34,647 nt of DNA, taken from Chara braunii (lineage: Eukaryota > Streptophyta > Charophyceae > Charales > Characeae). A program made the position numbers and the translations under genes. Positions 22,255 through 33,810 of the stretch are shown piece after piece. The notes beneath the pieces are model-generated. The model did no database searches. It saw only the letters and a program-made list of their open reading frames with translations, and was not told where the DNA came from. The stretch is from NCBI GenBank assembly GCA_003427395.1, contig BFEA01000284.1, positions 1,922,099 to 1,956,745 on the forward strand, written 5' to 3'. Positions within the stretch are counted from its first letter, which is position 1; every line of letters begins with the position of its first letter.

Positions 22255-22560
22255 AGAATTTTGGCAGCGCTTCCCAAAGGAAAGTGCCTTCTCAAAATTT
22301 ATAATAACTCAAATATGAAAAAAAAAACGATCTCTAACTCTGGAAAGTCAAAATTTTTTCTAACTCCCTCAATTAGTAAAAACTTGGGCAACATTTTCTT
22401 TAGAAAGATAGACTTCCTATATTTATATTAAGTCAAATGTGAACTCAGACATAAAACCTGGGTTCAACTAAGACAAAATTCAACTAACTCCTTAGTTTTG
22501 TAGAAATTTTGGCAGCGCTTCCCGAAGAAGAAGTGACTTACCAAGATTTATAGAAGACCA
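22255..22560 (-). repeat. 122-bp tandem array, 3 units (5' LTR)
   Basis: The core GGCAGCGCTTCC or a variant occurs at 22262, 22388 and 22511, with the same unit count and near-identical spacing as 8499, 8620 and 8744. The array was therefore fixed before insertion. Confidence 0.82.
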
Positions 22561-22857
22561 AGTATAATAAAAGATCACAAAAAATGCAGAAATTGACCTA
22601 ATTAAAAACACTTAGCTCAGAAAATGCAGGAATTAAAACAAACTCCTATGACTATAGCACGTGGCGAGCAACTAAAGCAACTACCTACCAAACTGAAATT
22701 CAGACCAAGTAGTCGCCTCACTCAGTTGCATGCAGGCCAAACCACAAAGGAAAGTATTATCACAATCCCAAAGTCAACCTTATCAAACAATAGTTCGTAG
22801 TCTTTCATGAGTTGTCCCTTCATACCCAGCTTACATAAGGCATAAAGTCAGGTCACC

Positions 22858-23745
22858 AAAACTTTTAGGAGATGCCTAACTTAGCCAAAATTTACACAAA
22901 CAGAGGGCACAACTACTTCTCTCTTCTTTTCGTCATATGACTAGGTCATTCAAGTCGCCTTGAATTGTCTAAATAGCCAAGTTATATATACCTCTTTGAA
23001 CTTAATCTTCAAAGTGGGCGTAGGACTGAGCCATTCATCTTAGAAATAATGCTCAGCCGGCCCAAGTTATCTTCAATTATACTCTTAGTTATACTCTTTT
23101 CAGTTTGTGATAAACTATAGTCAGACCACCCAAACTTATGGGACCCTGCCTGACTAGCTTGTTCATAGATAGAATAGTAATTTAATATAGCCAAATTATA
23201 GCCTTCGGGTTCCAACATGTGCGAGGCATTGGGCCAGACTACCTAAACTTATAAAATAGTCTGATTTTCTGCCTAGTTTGTTCCTCTATGATCCAATCCG
23301 TGCGTGGCATGGAGTCGAAGTCACCCAAACTTATGGAATAGCCTGACTCTCTGCCAAAGTTACTCCCTCAGAATAAAAGCAGGAAGAGGCTGAACCACCG
23401 AAACTTATACAATGACTCAGACCTTCTCGTTCAGAACCAAAGAAACTGAGAAAGTCGAAGTAAACAAGACAACCAAGCCACCTGAACTTACGGAATGTGC
23501 TTGGTTTATGAAAAGTCAATCACAGTCAACCCTCACAAGTCAGAGCAACCAGACCACCGAAACTTATAGAATAACCTGACTCTCCATGCAATTCCATAGC
23601 ACTGGGTTTCCCAAAACTTATGAGGACTTCCCAGCCTCCAGAGCAATCAAACCACCCAAACTTATGGAATGGCATGATGCTCCAAGCAATCCAAAATAAC
23701 ATAGCACTGAGTCTCCCCAAACTTATGGGGACTTCGCAGTTTCGA
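22858..23745 (-). repeat. AAACTTAT tandem array, 10 units (5' LTR)
   Basis: Cores occur at 22858, 23132, 23245, 23327, 23401, 23484, 23560, 23614, 23658 and 23719. Intervals are 274, 113, 82, 74, 83, 76, 54, 44 and 61 bp, matching the 3' LTR array almost base for base. The array has therefore been stable since insertion. Confidence 0.88.
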
Positions 23746-24760
23746 TCGACCCATTCAACCCTCATGCAAAACCTGCCTTCCACCTAACCTTCCCCCATAT
23801 GCAATCCCTTTTTACAATTTGCTTTCAGTCAAACAACCAAAATTGAAACTGAAGTTATGCATGCATTCCTTTATTTAGGTCTCGTTTTATCCTGAAAGTC
23901 AAACTGAAAAGTCAAAGTAGGGATGCATGCAATATACTCAGTCAAAACGCGACAGGGAATACAAATAGAGGTTATAATGAGTTTATAGAAAGAAAGCAAT
24001 GCTTACCTCTCAGTTCCCTACCTTCAGAACTCCTCCGGAATTCCGGCAGAGCTCTCGCAATCGGTGGGCAGATTCCCCACAGAGTCTAGTTGCGGTCCTA
24101 TGGGTTGCAATCCCGCCTGTCGTTTTCCTTTCGTAACCAGGACTAGACTTAGATTAAGAAAGGCAGAAGATAGGGGTTTGAGACTCTCGAGATACCGGAG
24201 AGGGGCAGACTCAACTCCCAGTAGAGGACCTTGTTATCTTTCAACGCTTGAGGGCCCCGCAATGGCAGCCAACGTAACCGCTTGGTCAACTTCTGAAGTC
24301 AAGTGGTCAAAGTCAACCCTTTTGACGACCCCTTAGCTGGCAATAATAACCTCCCCTTTCTCAAACCTAATCTTTCCTTTAAGTCCCTACACCTCTCCTT
24401 AGCGCCATCGCCGTTGCACAGTAGTCTGTAACAGGCATCAACAACCAACAACAATATGCCACAATATGTAGCATCCAACAGCGGCATGCAACAGTCAGCA
24501 ACAGCCAGCTGCAGTAGTCAGCTTTGCCCAGTGGCTAGCTTAATGAAGGCATCGTGAGGTGCTGCATAGGCAGCGATGTCTGATAGTACCCAGCTACGTG
24601 CAATCCGCAGTGTTGCAGAACAGTCGCCCACAGTATTGGTAATACCGCAGGTGAGGAGGAGCAGTGCAACTGCTTGTCCTCATTCAATGCTGCGCCTGCT
24701 TGTCTTCCAACCTCACTCCCTTGTAAAATAAGACAAGTAATGCCCCGACCAGTACGCAGT

Positions 24761-24884
24761 CCCGCTGTCCCCACTCCTTACTACTCCAATCAATGGGGTG
24801 ATCACCGCCTCAACAACCAAATAAGTATGCAAGATTACGGCCCGCTCCGCGCTACAGCGTTTCAAGGAGATCAACGGCGCACAG
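24761..24884. other. 124-bp segment present only in the 5' LTR
   Basis: The shared text AGTACGCAGT is followed in this copy by CCCGCTGTCC and so on up to CACAG, then CTAAACCGGTATG. In the 3' LTR the AGT joins CTAAACCGG directly at 10992/10993. The segment has no inverted ends, so a deletion in the 3' LTR is likelier than an insertion here. Confidence 0.75.
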
Positions 24885-27699
24885 CTAAACCGGTATGTCT
24901 TCACCTCTTTGGCGGTCCCTGCGCTACTTCGGTTGACAAGTCGGACGAAATCGAAATGGAACTATTCTAAAAACATAGAAATACGTGACTCTTGGCCTGT
25001 GACTCCCTCCTTACTCCTGTGATGTAGCTGAACGGGCATTGAGCCAACCAATCAGTAGATCTCTGGTCTCGTCTCCGGAGTCACACTCCTTCGGCGAGTT
25101 GTGCACCGGCCAACAGGCGGACCTCTGATCTCGCCGCCTGCTTCAAGTCATTTCGATCGGTGGGATGGGCAGAATGCTGGTCGACAGGCAAGTTCCCATG
25201 CCCTGTAGCCCACTTCCCACTGTTGCGCCCGACGGGATAAGCAAAATCGGAATGAACCTCCCGCTGGAAGAAGGCCAGGCACACCCGACTTCTTTGCACC
25301 ACTTTGAATCTGCCTCTTTCGTGTGCAGCCCCTCAACCCCATGCCGTGGAGATCGCAGTCTCTCCTCCAAATCCGGCTCCGCCACCGTGATCACCCTGTA
25401 TGAAAATCTTAAAATAACAGGTAAGTTTATTAGAACTTATAAGGAATCGATGAAATATAAGAACTTCTTCTCAAACCATAGTTGCGCTCCCACTTCCTCG
25501 AGCGGTACCTTCCCCTACTAATTCACAATCTATTAACAGTCTTCTAAATATATCCTTACCATTCAACTCGCCCATGCCAACAACCCTTATATAGGTCCTT
25601 CCCTCACTCAAATCCTACCAATAATGAGCGAGATACGCTCGTTCTTCCCCCTCTTCTCTTCATCCGCGGTAGCTCATCGCCTTATATTTCACGTCTGATA
25701 CTTCTTCTACTAACTTTTACCTTATTCTGACCGCGGATCCGGCCTCGGCCGCCCTTAAAACCTCGGACTAACACTTTAGTTTGCCCGAATCCATCGAGAA
25801 TCGGGCATGATGTGCCCGTTTCCCTCTCCTCCACTTCTCCGCCCGCCATATCTCCTCGCACTCCTTTTCTCTCTAACCACCTAATCTACTAGTATCCTAA
25901 CACTGAAACTAACCCTATCATGTGACTCGCCCGGGGTAAAAACCCCAGGATCGCCTCTCGGCTCACCCAATTCCATCACGAATTGAGTGAGATATGAGTT
26001 TTTTCAATCCGTCATAGTTATTCTCCCCCGAATGCACTTCGTGCTAACCCCCGTTCAGGTTCACTCACTCTTTTCTTCTCTTCCTCCCGGCGCTGCGCCT
26101 AGCCACGGTTCTCTGCCTCAGACCCTGTCGCCTGCTTTGTTCGCTCTTCACCTCTAGCCTTCGTCACTACGTGCCCCCACTTTAATTAACCCGACAGCAC
26201 CCATTCCCTATGCTTGTCCCAATTCACTTCTTCGGTCCGACCGGCAGCCTCGATGCTCACAACGATCTGCCACCCAGCAGCGCCTGCTGTTTGCTGCCTT
26301 GCTTCGCCAGCTTAGCGCTCAATGCCCGCTGCTGTCTGGCGCTGCTCAGCCCGCTACCTGTTGCCACCGTACGCCCTCGCTGCCTACGCTCTGTTCTCCT
26401 CAGGTCGCCTCAGCTCGATGGGCCGGGCGGTCTGCCCCCCCCCCGTACCTACAATCCGACAGACGACCAGCAAGGCTGGCTCCGCTACTCCCGAAGAAAA
26501 CTTCGAGGGAAACAACTACTAAATACTTCGATTAGTCTCCGACAGGCAGTGGGCCTAACTGGTTTCGCCACCAGCCCACTACAGCCCCCTTGCTGACCCC
26601 GCTGGCCCCAGCGCTGCAACGAGTCTGGAGGACGGTGGGCCTGCAACCATTCCTGCAGCTCGGGCCTTCACGGAATGGGCCCTGGTGGAGAACTTCAGTG
26701 GTAGTGGTAGCCGATGCAGAGAAAGATCTCATGTAAATAGGCCATACTGCGGCCTCCGTCCTAGCGCCCCAGCCGTCGCCCCGGCGTAGTTCAGCGCCTT
26801 ATGGGGCCTGGCGACATGCTCACACTCAAACCTCTCACGATAGACTATGGTTGGCGGACAGCCCACCCACGACAATCCCCGCGGCTCAACTTTTCCTTCG
26901 CTTCGCGGGCTAACCGCTCGCGAGCTTGCATGCACGTCGCCCTCCTCGACCCGTACTCCAGGACTGTGGAACCGAGGGCTCTCACCAACATCCTGAATAC
27001 ACAAAGAACCTTTGAGTCAATAAAAAGGGGGTGAGTGCTCAAGATCCTCGACTGCCGCGACGACCTCTGAATCCGGTGCCGCGTCTCAATCGAAGAGCTC
27101 CGGTGCAAAAATAATAGTAGTACACCAATAAATAATAAAAAGACACTTGGAAGCTTTTACCCGTTAGAAGACAGCGAACGAGGAGACGAGAAAACGCTAG
27201 CACCGCTCGGACGCCGCCGACGACAAAACCAAGGGGTATAGGCCCGCCGGGCCCTCGACCTCTTCGGCCGCCTCGCCCTATTCCGATGTTCCCGTGCCGT
27301 CGCCTCTCGATCTCAATCCATAAGCCTCCCTGATGAAAGTCTGATGCTGTAATCAATAGTTTTAGGCCCAAGTCTGAGTCTAATTTTGACGGACACATAC
27401 ATAAACGAATACTGCGTGACGCGCAGACCTACCGAATCGCTTTCAGAACCACCCGGTTGTCGATATCGTCCTCCGTACGTAGGCACGAGTCACCAGTAAG
27501 TGCACCAGTCAAACGAAAAAAATCTATTCAGTCCTAGTTTAAAGATAAAAAGAAATCACGCGCGCCTTAAGTCTACGTGCCCACACACTCTCTACTCTAA
27601 TTAGCCACTCAGTCAACATATACCACAGACACAGTCGCGCCTCGTGCGGAGTACTTAACTTCAAACCGAACCTATTTTCTGTTGCTTGGAAAACCCCAG

Positions 27700-27727
27700 G
27701 GCGGATACCCTTGTAAGGGTATTCGCC
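27700..27727. repeat. LTR-terminal palindrome (5' LTR)
   Basis: GGCGGATACCC-TTGTA-AGGGTATTCGCC pairs almost completely over 28 nt, 6 bp inside the LTR terminus. The same structure is in the 3' LTR and, decayed, in the OLD LTR. It may be a terminus-associated element, for example for integrase recognition or RNA structure; the role is inferred only. Confidence 0.82.
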
Positions 27728-27733
27728 CCCACA

Positions 27734-27737
27734 ACGA
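27734..27737. repeat. Target-site duplication, right copy (ACGA)
   Basis: ACGA directly follows the ACA terminus of the 21-kb element and matches 6660-6663. The OLD LTR continues from here. Confidence 0.7.
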
Positions 27738-27767
27738 CGTAGACAGTGACACGGGTTTGTGTAATGA

Positions 27768-28242
27768 GAGGAGGATGACGTAAACCCGTGAACTCGTGAA
27801 GACAGGCATCACACAGCAGGTGCGGGGTTCTACGTTAACGTGGACACCTATATAACGGTCAAGGTCGAGTTTAGAACTAGCGGACATATGCGTCGCACAT
27901 GTCATGGCCAAGGCATAGTTTAGTACTAGCGGACACCTATATGTCACATGGCGTGCGGGTCTACTAAGACGTTCCAAAGCCACACCTCGGCCAATCAACT
28001 AATCCCACGGCCGTCGAACCTCACGCCTACCGTGCGACACCTGTCTTCACGCGTTCACGTCATCCTCCACACGTACGCACATGTCTTCACACGTGAAGAT
28101 AGGCGTCACACGGTAGGCGTGGGGTTCGACGACCGTGAGATTAGTTGATGGGCCGAGATGCGGCTTTGGAACGTCTCAACAGACCCGCACGCCGTGTGAT
28201 ACCTGTTATATAGGTGTCCACTAGTATTAAGCTCAGCCTTGG
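27768..28242. repeat. Foldback structure: nested inverted repeats
   Basis: The main stem pairs 27908-28054 with 28088-28242. Matched blocks include CCAAGGC...TAGTACTAG with CTAGTATTA...GCCTTGG, GGACACCTATAT with ATATAGGTGTCC, GGCGTGCGGGTCT with AGACCCGCACGCC, GACGTTCCAAAGCC with GGCTTTGGAACGTC, and CAACTAATC with GATTAGTTG. A third copy of the inner part, inverted again, lies at about 27768-27836 and pairs with 28013-28075. The young LTRs have only about 110 bp at the equivalent place, so roughly 370 bp were added. The outer arm includes OLD LTR sequence. Confidence 0.83.
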
Positions 28243-31200
28243 GCCTAACACTATTGGTTACTGTGACGGACTTTCGATAAGGAGATTCAAGGATCGACGC
28301 TAGCGGACGGCAGCGAGGGAGTATTGGAGCAGCGTGAAACAACACAGGGCTTGAGAGCCTGGTGGGTTTATCCTCCTTGGTTTTACCCCCATCAGAGCCG
28401 AAGCAGTATCAACGGTTCGCTATCCTCGCCCCTAGTTTCCGAGTTGAATTTTATAAATATTTATTTTACCCCTCTTTATTATTATCGTTATTAGTTTTAT
28501 TTTTATGTTCCGCCTTTCTTTGAATCGGGCATGACGCCGGATTTATGGATCGTCACGGCAGACCTTGGGCACACGCCTCTTTTGGTGGGCCCGTTTGGGT
28601 TCCCGCGTGTTCAAAAAGCTGGCGAAATCCCTCTATCCTGTCCATCTTGACGCAAGGACCGAGGAGCTTAACATCCATGCAAGACGGTCGGCGATTAGCC
28701 TTACGAGGTGAAAGAAATCTGAATGGCGGAAATCTCTCTTGGGTTTACCGATCGCCAACCACGACTTGCTAAATTGGGTACGGGTGTGATTGTCTGCGGG
28801 GACCCTCAAGGTGATGGACTGCCATGGCAGGGGGCGTCGGTGGGAGGCCGCGCTGTAGGCCACAATTCATTTGGAGCCCTCCCCCACTTCGGAATTCAAA
28901 GTTCTCATTTGAATACCTGCTACTACCGCAAAGATCTGCATCGAGGTCTGTTTTACCTGGGACTATGCTATAGGCCTGCAGCAGGTCCGTGCCCCCGACT
29001 CCGGGACTGTTTATGTGTGGGTTGCTCGTTAGGGACCCGAAAGGTGGTCAGGGGTGAAACTCCATGTGGAGATTCGCAGCAGTTGCTGCAAATCGATAGT
29101 CGAACTCGATGTAGGGGTGAAAGGTTAGTCGTCCGTCTAGTAGTTGGTTCCCTTAGAGTTCTCACAGTGCCGGGTAGTCGGGTTCGGCAACTACGTTGCT
29201 GGAGAACGTACCAGCAAAGTGGCAAGGGCGATGGATGCAAAAGAGAGGAGAAAGCGGACGCTAACATTAAGCAAAAGAGAGGAGGGGAAACAGTTGAATC
29301 TGGACGCGAAAATCGTAGAGGTGCGCGCGAGGCAGAGGGGGAACATTGCGACAAGAGGAAGTGGCTATGGCTGAGCAAAGAATGCAGTTCTCGCCTAATC
29401 CTTGATGGAATCGGGCGAATCGAAGATCGGAATTGGGGTTTTAATGTTAGGTGAATGCAATAGGAGGATTAATTTTAGGGCTTGATTAGTAGGATAGGAG
29501 TTAGTAAGGAAAAGTCGTGCACGGAGATGGCGGGGAGCGAAGAACGAGGATTGGAAACTCATATCTCGCGCGTTTTCGGACGGATTTTGGCAAAGTGCAA
29601 GCCGAATCTATGGTTTTAGGGTCGGGGGAATATAGTGGCGTTGTTAGTTTTGGCGAAAGATAAGCGGTTTAACCAACATCGGTGTTAAGGGCTGCGTGTG
29701 GTGATGGTGCGGTTCGTTGGAAGTAACGAGGGAGAGTTCGAATCGGGGCAGAGAGGAGGATTAGCAAAGAGAAGGAATAGCGAGAGGAAAAAAAATAGGC
29801 AGTAAAAAGCGTGAGGCAGCGTACTTGTCGCAGAGAAGATTTGGTTGCAGTCGCTGCATAACGGGCGCTGAGATACAGTTGTATCTTTTCCCCTTATAGT
29901 GGAAGATTCATTCTGATTCCGCTCACCCTACTGATGAAATAGCCCCCCTTCATCTCTTACGCGTGCGTGGGAGCCTCTGTATTTGATAGCCCCTTAGTTC
30001 ATTCTCACGCCGACTTTATTTCCAATGCATCTGTCTATCGCTGTGTATTTCCTCACGTTCTTGTGAAAGATTCCCCTTGGCTTTGCAAATAGGCGGGTTG
30101 CTCGGTTCATGCATGCATGAGACTGTCGAATTACAATCGTGAGTTCGAATCCAGCAGCGACCACTAGTAAGATCTGCCACTGGGTCGATCCTGCCAATAG
30201 GGAGGCGCTAACTCTAATGGCGTGAGCATCCAAAGCTACACGCATATTAACAATTGGAAGTGGGGGGGGACGGCCTCGCAACAGTACTGAATATTTTCGC
30301 CTTTAGCAGAAAATTCACTTCGACTTTACTTGTTGAATCGACGAAAGTAGTCTCTCCGAAACTCGGAGCGTCATGCATACTTTCGTGTTTTGGTGAAAGT
30401 TTCATTACGATTTTGCGCATCTTATCTTCAGAAGTAGTATTTTTCTTACTGGCAGGGCAACGAGTTTTCCTGCACTCTAACGGGAGAAACATTATGATTT
30501 TGTACTTTCGCTATGGTGGCAACTGAGCATCAACTGCCAAAGGAACTTGACAATGCACCTAACCAGATTTCGGGCAGAAAATTTTGTTCTGCTTACCAGG
30601 TATGATGGGAGAGAGTGTTGTACTGTAGTAATGACATGAAACTTAATGTCTAGTTGATCCTTGTGGTGCCTATACGACTGTACAAAATTGTCTTTTTATT
30701 CCATCGATCATCGGTTGTCCTCGTAAGTTGAACTTTCCCCACGATTGGGTGAGCCTCTCATTTCAGCCTTAGTGTTCCTGAAGCGCTGATGGTGGTAGGC
30801 AAGGAGCTTATGAAGGACAAGAGAGACAGTTGGAGGCTTACCCGACAATTGAGACTTATCTACCAATCAAGATTCTTATCGTCCAATCTTGATGCACAAC
30901 CAAGCGCACATAAGAAAAATCGGGCGGTATTCTTAGAAGGGAGGAGTTTTGACAAAGGGAGAGAGTTGAGATGAGCAGTTGTTGCTTGCTGCAATCAAAT
31001 AGGCGGACATACGACGCATCCGGGCTATATGGTGAGCGAGTCGGGGTTCCCCTCATGCACAATATTGTTCACAGTAACTACATGTGATGGTTATAGGTTG
31101 TACGGGTTGGATTTTAGCCTGCGCTCAGGAGTCACGACCAGGGCGCTTCAAGTTACGGTGCGTACCTCCTGTTGGGTTGTGTTTTTGCTCCTTGCGGCAC

Positions 31201-32189
31201 GCTTATTAAGTGACACTGAGGACCGCTGCGTGTTTGCGTAACGTAGTGGGTGTGTTTTGCTGCTGTGAGTAAAAATTATGTTTCGTTGTGGGTCACAGAA
31301 TATTGTCGGTGCATATTGCGGCGAGTAGACCGATGCGTTTGGTTGTGGCTAGTGTCGTGCATCATGGATCGGGACACAATGATATTCATGTTTAGTATCG
31401 TAATCTTTGCATTGTGTTCCGACCATGCACGACTGCGATAAGAGCGGTAATTTTATGGGATTCCCATTGTATTTTTGCCCCTATCCTGAGTCTAGCATAG
31501 GGAGTGTGTTCTAGTTGAACACAGTCTCTCTAGGCAGGGCAACAACAATATGGTTTGAGATAAAGGTGTTGTGGCCAGGAGTAGTAATCAAGCTTTCAGG
31601 GGAGTCATTGCTATGACTTCGAGAGTTGTAAGGAGGCCGTGGCTTCGCACATTAACCAAGGTATAGCCACCTCCACAGCGCTTTATTTGTCGTTGCGGGG
31701 CCCTCATATGTCTGAAGGAATGAAGACCCTCTCTCACGACTTTGAGTGCACCTCTCTCGTATCTGAGTGTCTACATAACTATCCTTTTGCCTTTCTTATT
31801 CTAAGTCTAGTCTATTGGTTCGGAGAGGAAGGCGGCAGGTGGGATTGAAACCCGTAATTCGTGTCAAGACCTTTGTGGGAGGTTGCCCCACCGATTGAGG
31901 AAGCTCTGGTGGAGCCTAGGCGAGGTTCTGGAGACAGAGAACTGTCAAGTATATTGCCTATGTGAACCCACTATACCCTTATGATTACAATTTTATAGTC
32001 TAAATGTGGTATATGCATGTGTTTCCATATGACCTTGTTTCCTTTTAAAGACTCAATCAGATTGAATGAAAGAAATGCATGTGTAAATCTCAAGCTTTGT
32101 TTTATTCTGACTGAAAGCAGGCTAAGGGATGAACTAGGGGAAGGTGAGAGGAAGGCAGTATTACATACGTCTGATCGGGTCTTGAAGGT

Positions 32190-32940
32190 TGGACATTGTT
32201 TCTAAGATGAATGACTCAGTGCTATGTTTATTGGTTGTTTTCTGAAGGACCAGACATTGTTTCTAAGTTGAATGACCGGGTTCCTGTGTTCTTTTTTATG
32301 GCTTGCCTGACTGATCTTTGAGACCAAGGATTGTTTTTAAGCTAAATGGTTTGGTTTTTTTTTTTTTTTAGGGGGTTTAGACTGTGGTCGGGTTGAAAGG
32401 TCCAACTTCATTCTTTGGGTGACTTAGGATGGAATGGACATTATTTCCAAGTTGAATGATTCAGTCTCTTATTTCATTACGAGGGAGGGTTTTGGTAGAA
32501 GGCTAAACATTGTTTTTAAGCTAAATGGTTTAGCCTGAAACTACTCACAAATGTAAACTGAGTATAACTTAAAACACTTTACTTATATTCGCATGTGAAT
32601 CAGCAGTTGGGCATTGTTTCTAAGCTAAACAGTTCAATGTTAAGCCATATCACTAAGAAGAGAAGAGAAAGTGAAGAGTATAATTTTAAGTTACTCAGGA
32701 AAACTGGGAATTGCTTCTAAGTTGAATAGCTCAGTCCCCTGCTCATATTTCTTTTCTAAGTCAGAGAGTTATTAAATTTTGGATATTTAAACAGTTCAGG
32801 GCGACTAGAAATTGCTTCTAAATTCAATGACTTAGTCATATGCCCAAAGAAAGTAACAGTAGTTTTGCAACCTGTTTGAATATATTTTAAGGCATGCTAG
32901 AAATTGTTTCTAAGTTGAATGGTCTAGCGTTGTGCCATAT
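32190..32940 (+). repeat. Tandem array of the OLD LTR, 9 units
   Basis: The core CATTGTTTCTAAGTTGAATG followed by RYTYAG recurs at about 32195, 32256, 32330, 32440, 32509, 32613, 32710, 32811 and 32903 (intervals 61-110 bp). It is collinear with the AAACTTAT arrays of the young LTRs, whose reverse complement ATTCTATAAGTTTGGGTGGT is recognisably related. A single unit of this OLD type (GAGCCATTAATCTTCGAAAC) sits at 9270 in the young LTR, upstream of its own array. Confidence 0.85.
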
Positions 32941-33234
32941 GTAAGCTGGGAATAAGAAATAAATCATCTGAACATTTTATGAACTAACTTATGTGGAATC
33001 AACTTGGGGTTTGGTAAGAGTACTTACCCATTGTGGTATAAACTTGTTTGTGGCTGAGTGTGAGTCTTAATTAGTCTAAGTGTCAGCTTTGATATGTAGT
33101 TGCTTTAGATGCTCGCCATGTGCTGAAGGTGTAGGAGTTGTTTAATTCTTGCATTTTCTGAGTTAAGTTAGTCTAAGTTTTTGCATTTTCTGTGATTATT
33201 TATTTAACTTGGCTTTGAATAAATTTTAGAAAGT

Positions 33235-33810
33235 TAATTCCTCTACAGGAAGCGTTAGCGAAATTTCTACAAAACCAAGGAGTTAGTCATTTTTGTTTTT
33301 TCAAAGTTGATTTTTTTTCTAGGTTTTATATTTGGCTTAGTAAAAATTTGGAAAGTTTTATTTTCTAGGTAAAGTGTTTGTCCAAATTCTTACTAATTAA
33401 GGGACAAAAATTGAATTTGTAAAGTCATAATCATTTTCATATTTTACATTTAGCCTTGTATAAATTTTGGAATAACACTTCTCTAGAGGGAGTGCTACCG
33501 AAATTTTTACAAATTTAAACTCAAATCTCATTTCGACTTTTTATCTAACTTAGTATAAATCTGCGAAGTCTGCTTCTCTAAAGGAGATGGTGCCCAAATT
33601 TTTACTAATCCATGGAGTTAAACGAAAGTTGACCCTCCAGAATTGAGGATCATTTCAGTTTTCATACTCGGACGAATATAAATTATGAAAAGGTATTTTT
33701 CCTAAAGGAAGCGCTGCCAAAATTTTCTAAGTTTAAAGGAGTTAGATTATATTATGATAGGAAAAAATCTGGCGATCCACCCTGTATGCGGGAGATGCTG
33801 CCAAAAAAAT
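33235..33810 (+). repeat. 122-bp-type array of the OLD LTR, 5-6 units
   Basis: Units of the form CTCTARAGGAAGYGYTRCCR then AAATTTYTAC occur at about 33240, 33362, 33480, 33574, 33700 and 33785. These are the complement of the GGCAGCRCTTCC units of the young LTRs, which have three. Confidence 0.8.

Larger units (their letters stand above)
6664..27733 (-). mobile_element. 21-kb LTR retrotransposon with giant LTRs, non-autonomous
   Basis: Two direct copies of a segment of more than 7 kb (6664-13914 and 19802-27733) flank a 5,887-bp internal region. Both copies begin TGTCGAG and end ACA on the plus strand. A tRNA-Asp primer-binding site adjoins 19802 in inverse orientation, so the element reads on the minus strand and 19802-27733 is the 5' LTR. 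Flanks carry a 4-bp ACGA duplication. No protease, reverse transcriptase, RNase H or integrase motif is seen in the internal region, which has only one broken frame in gag position. LTRs make up about 72% of the length. The arrangement fits LARD-type elements, though the LTRs are longer than those I know for that class. The family name is not recognised. LTR divergence of roughly 10%, mostly transitions, indicates an old insertion. Confidence 0.9.
19802..27733 (-). repeat. 5' LTR of the 21-kb element
   Basis: This 7,932-bp copy is collinear with 6664-13914. The excess length is explained by a 503-bp insertion (20738-21240), a 94-bp exact duplication with an N (21631-21817), a 28-bp tandem duplication near 22213 and a 124-bp segment (24761-24884) missing from the other LTR, less a 52-bp deletion. 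On the minus strand it starts TGTGGGGGCGAATACCC and ends CGACA directly before the primer-binding site. It should contain the promoter, but I could not assign a TATA box with confidence. Confidence 0.92.

Noticed and set aside
28545-29454. Longest frame in the window (243 codons, 28723-29454 plus) and overlapping frames as a host gene
   Set aside because: The DNA here aligns, in order, with the GC-rich part of the young LTRs (about 12550-13200 reversed), where no frame is conserved. The product has no recognisable domain.
30095-30165. tRNA-like sequence with GAGTTCGAATCC
   Set aside because: No A box and no acceptor-stem pairing could be established, and it lies within the OLD LTR. A B-box-like 12-mer alone is not enough.
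31800-31910. tRNA-derived SINE (B-box-like GGGATTGAAACCC)
   Set aside because: The segment is collinear with GCGGGATTGCAACCC and the following GGGGAATCTGCCCACCGATTG of the young LTR (reverse of about 10290-10355), so it is simply LTR sequence.
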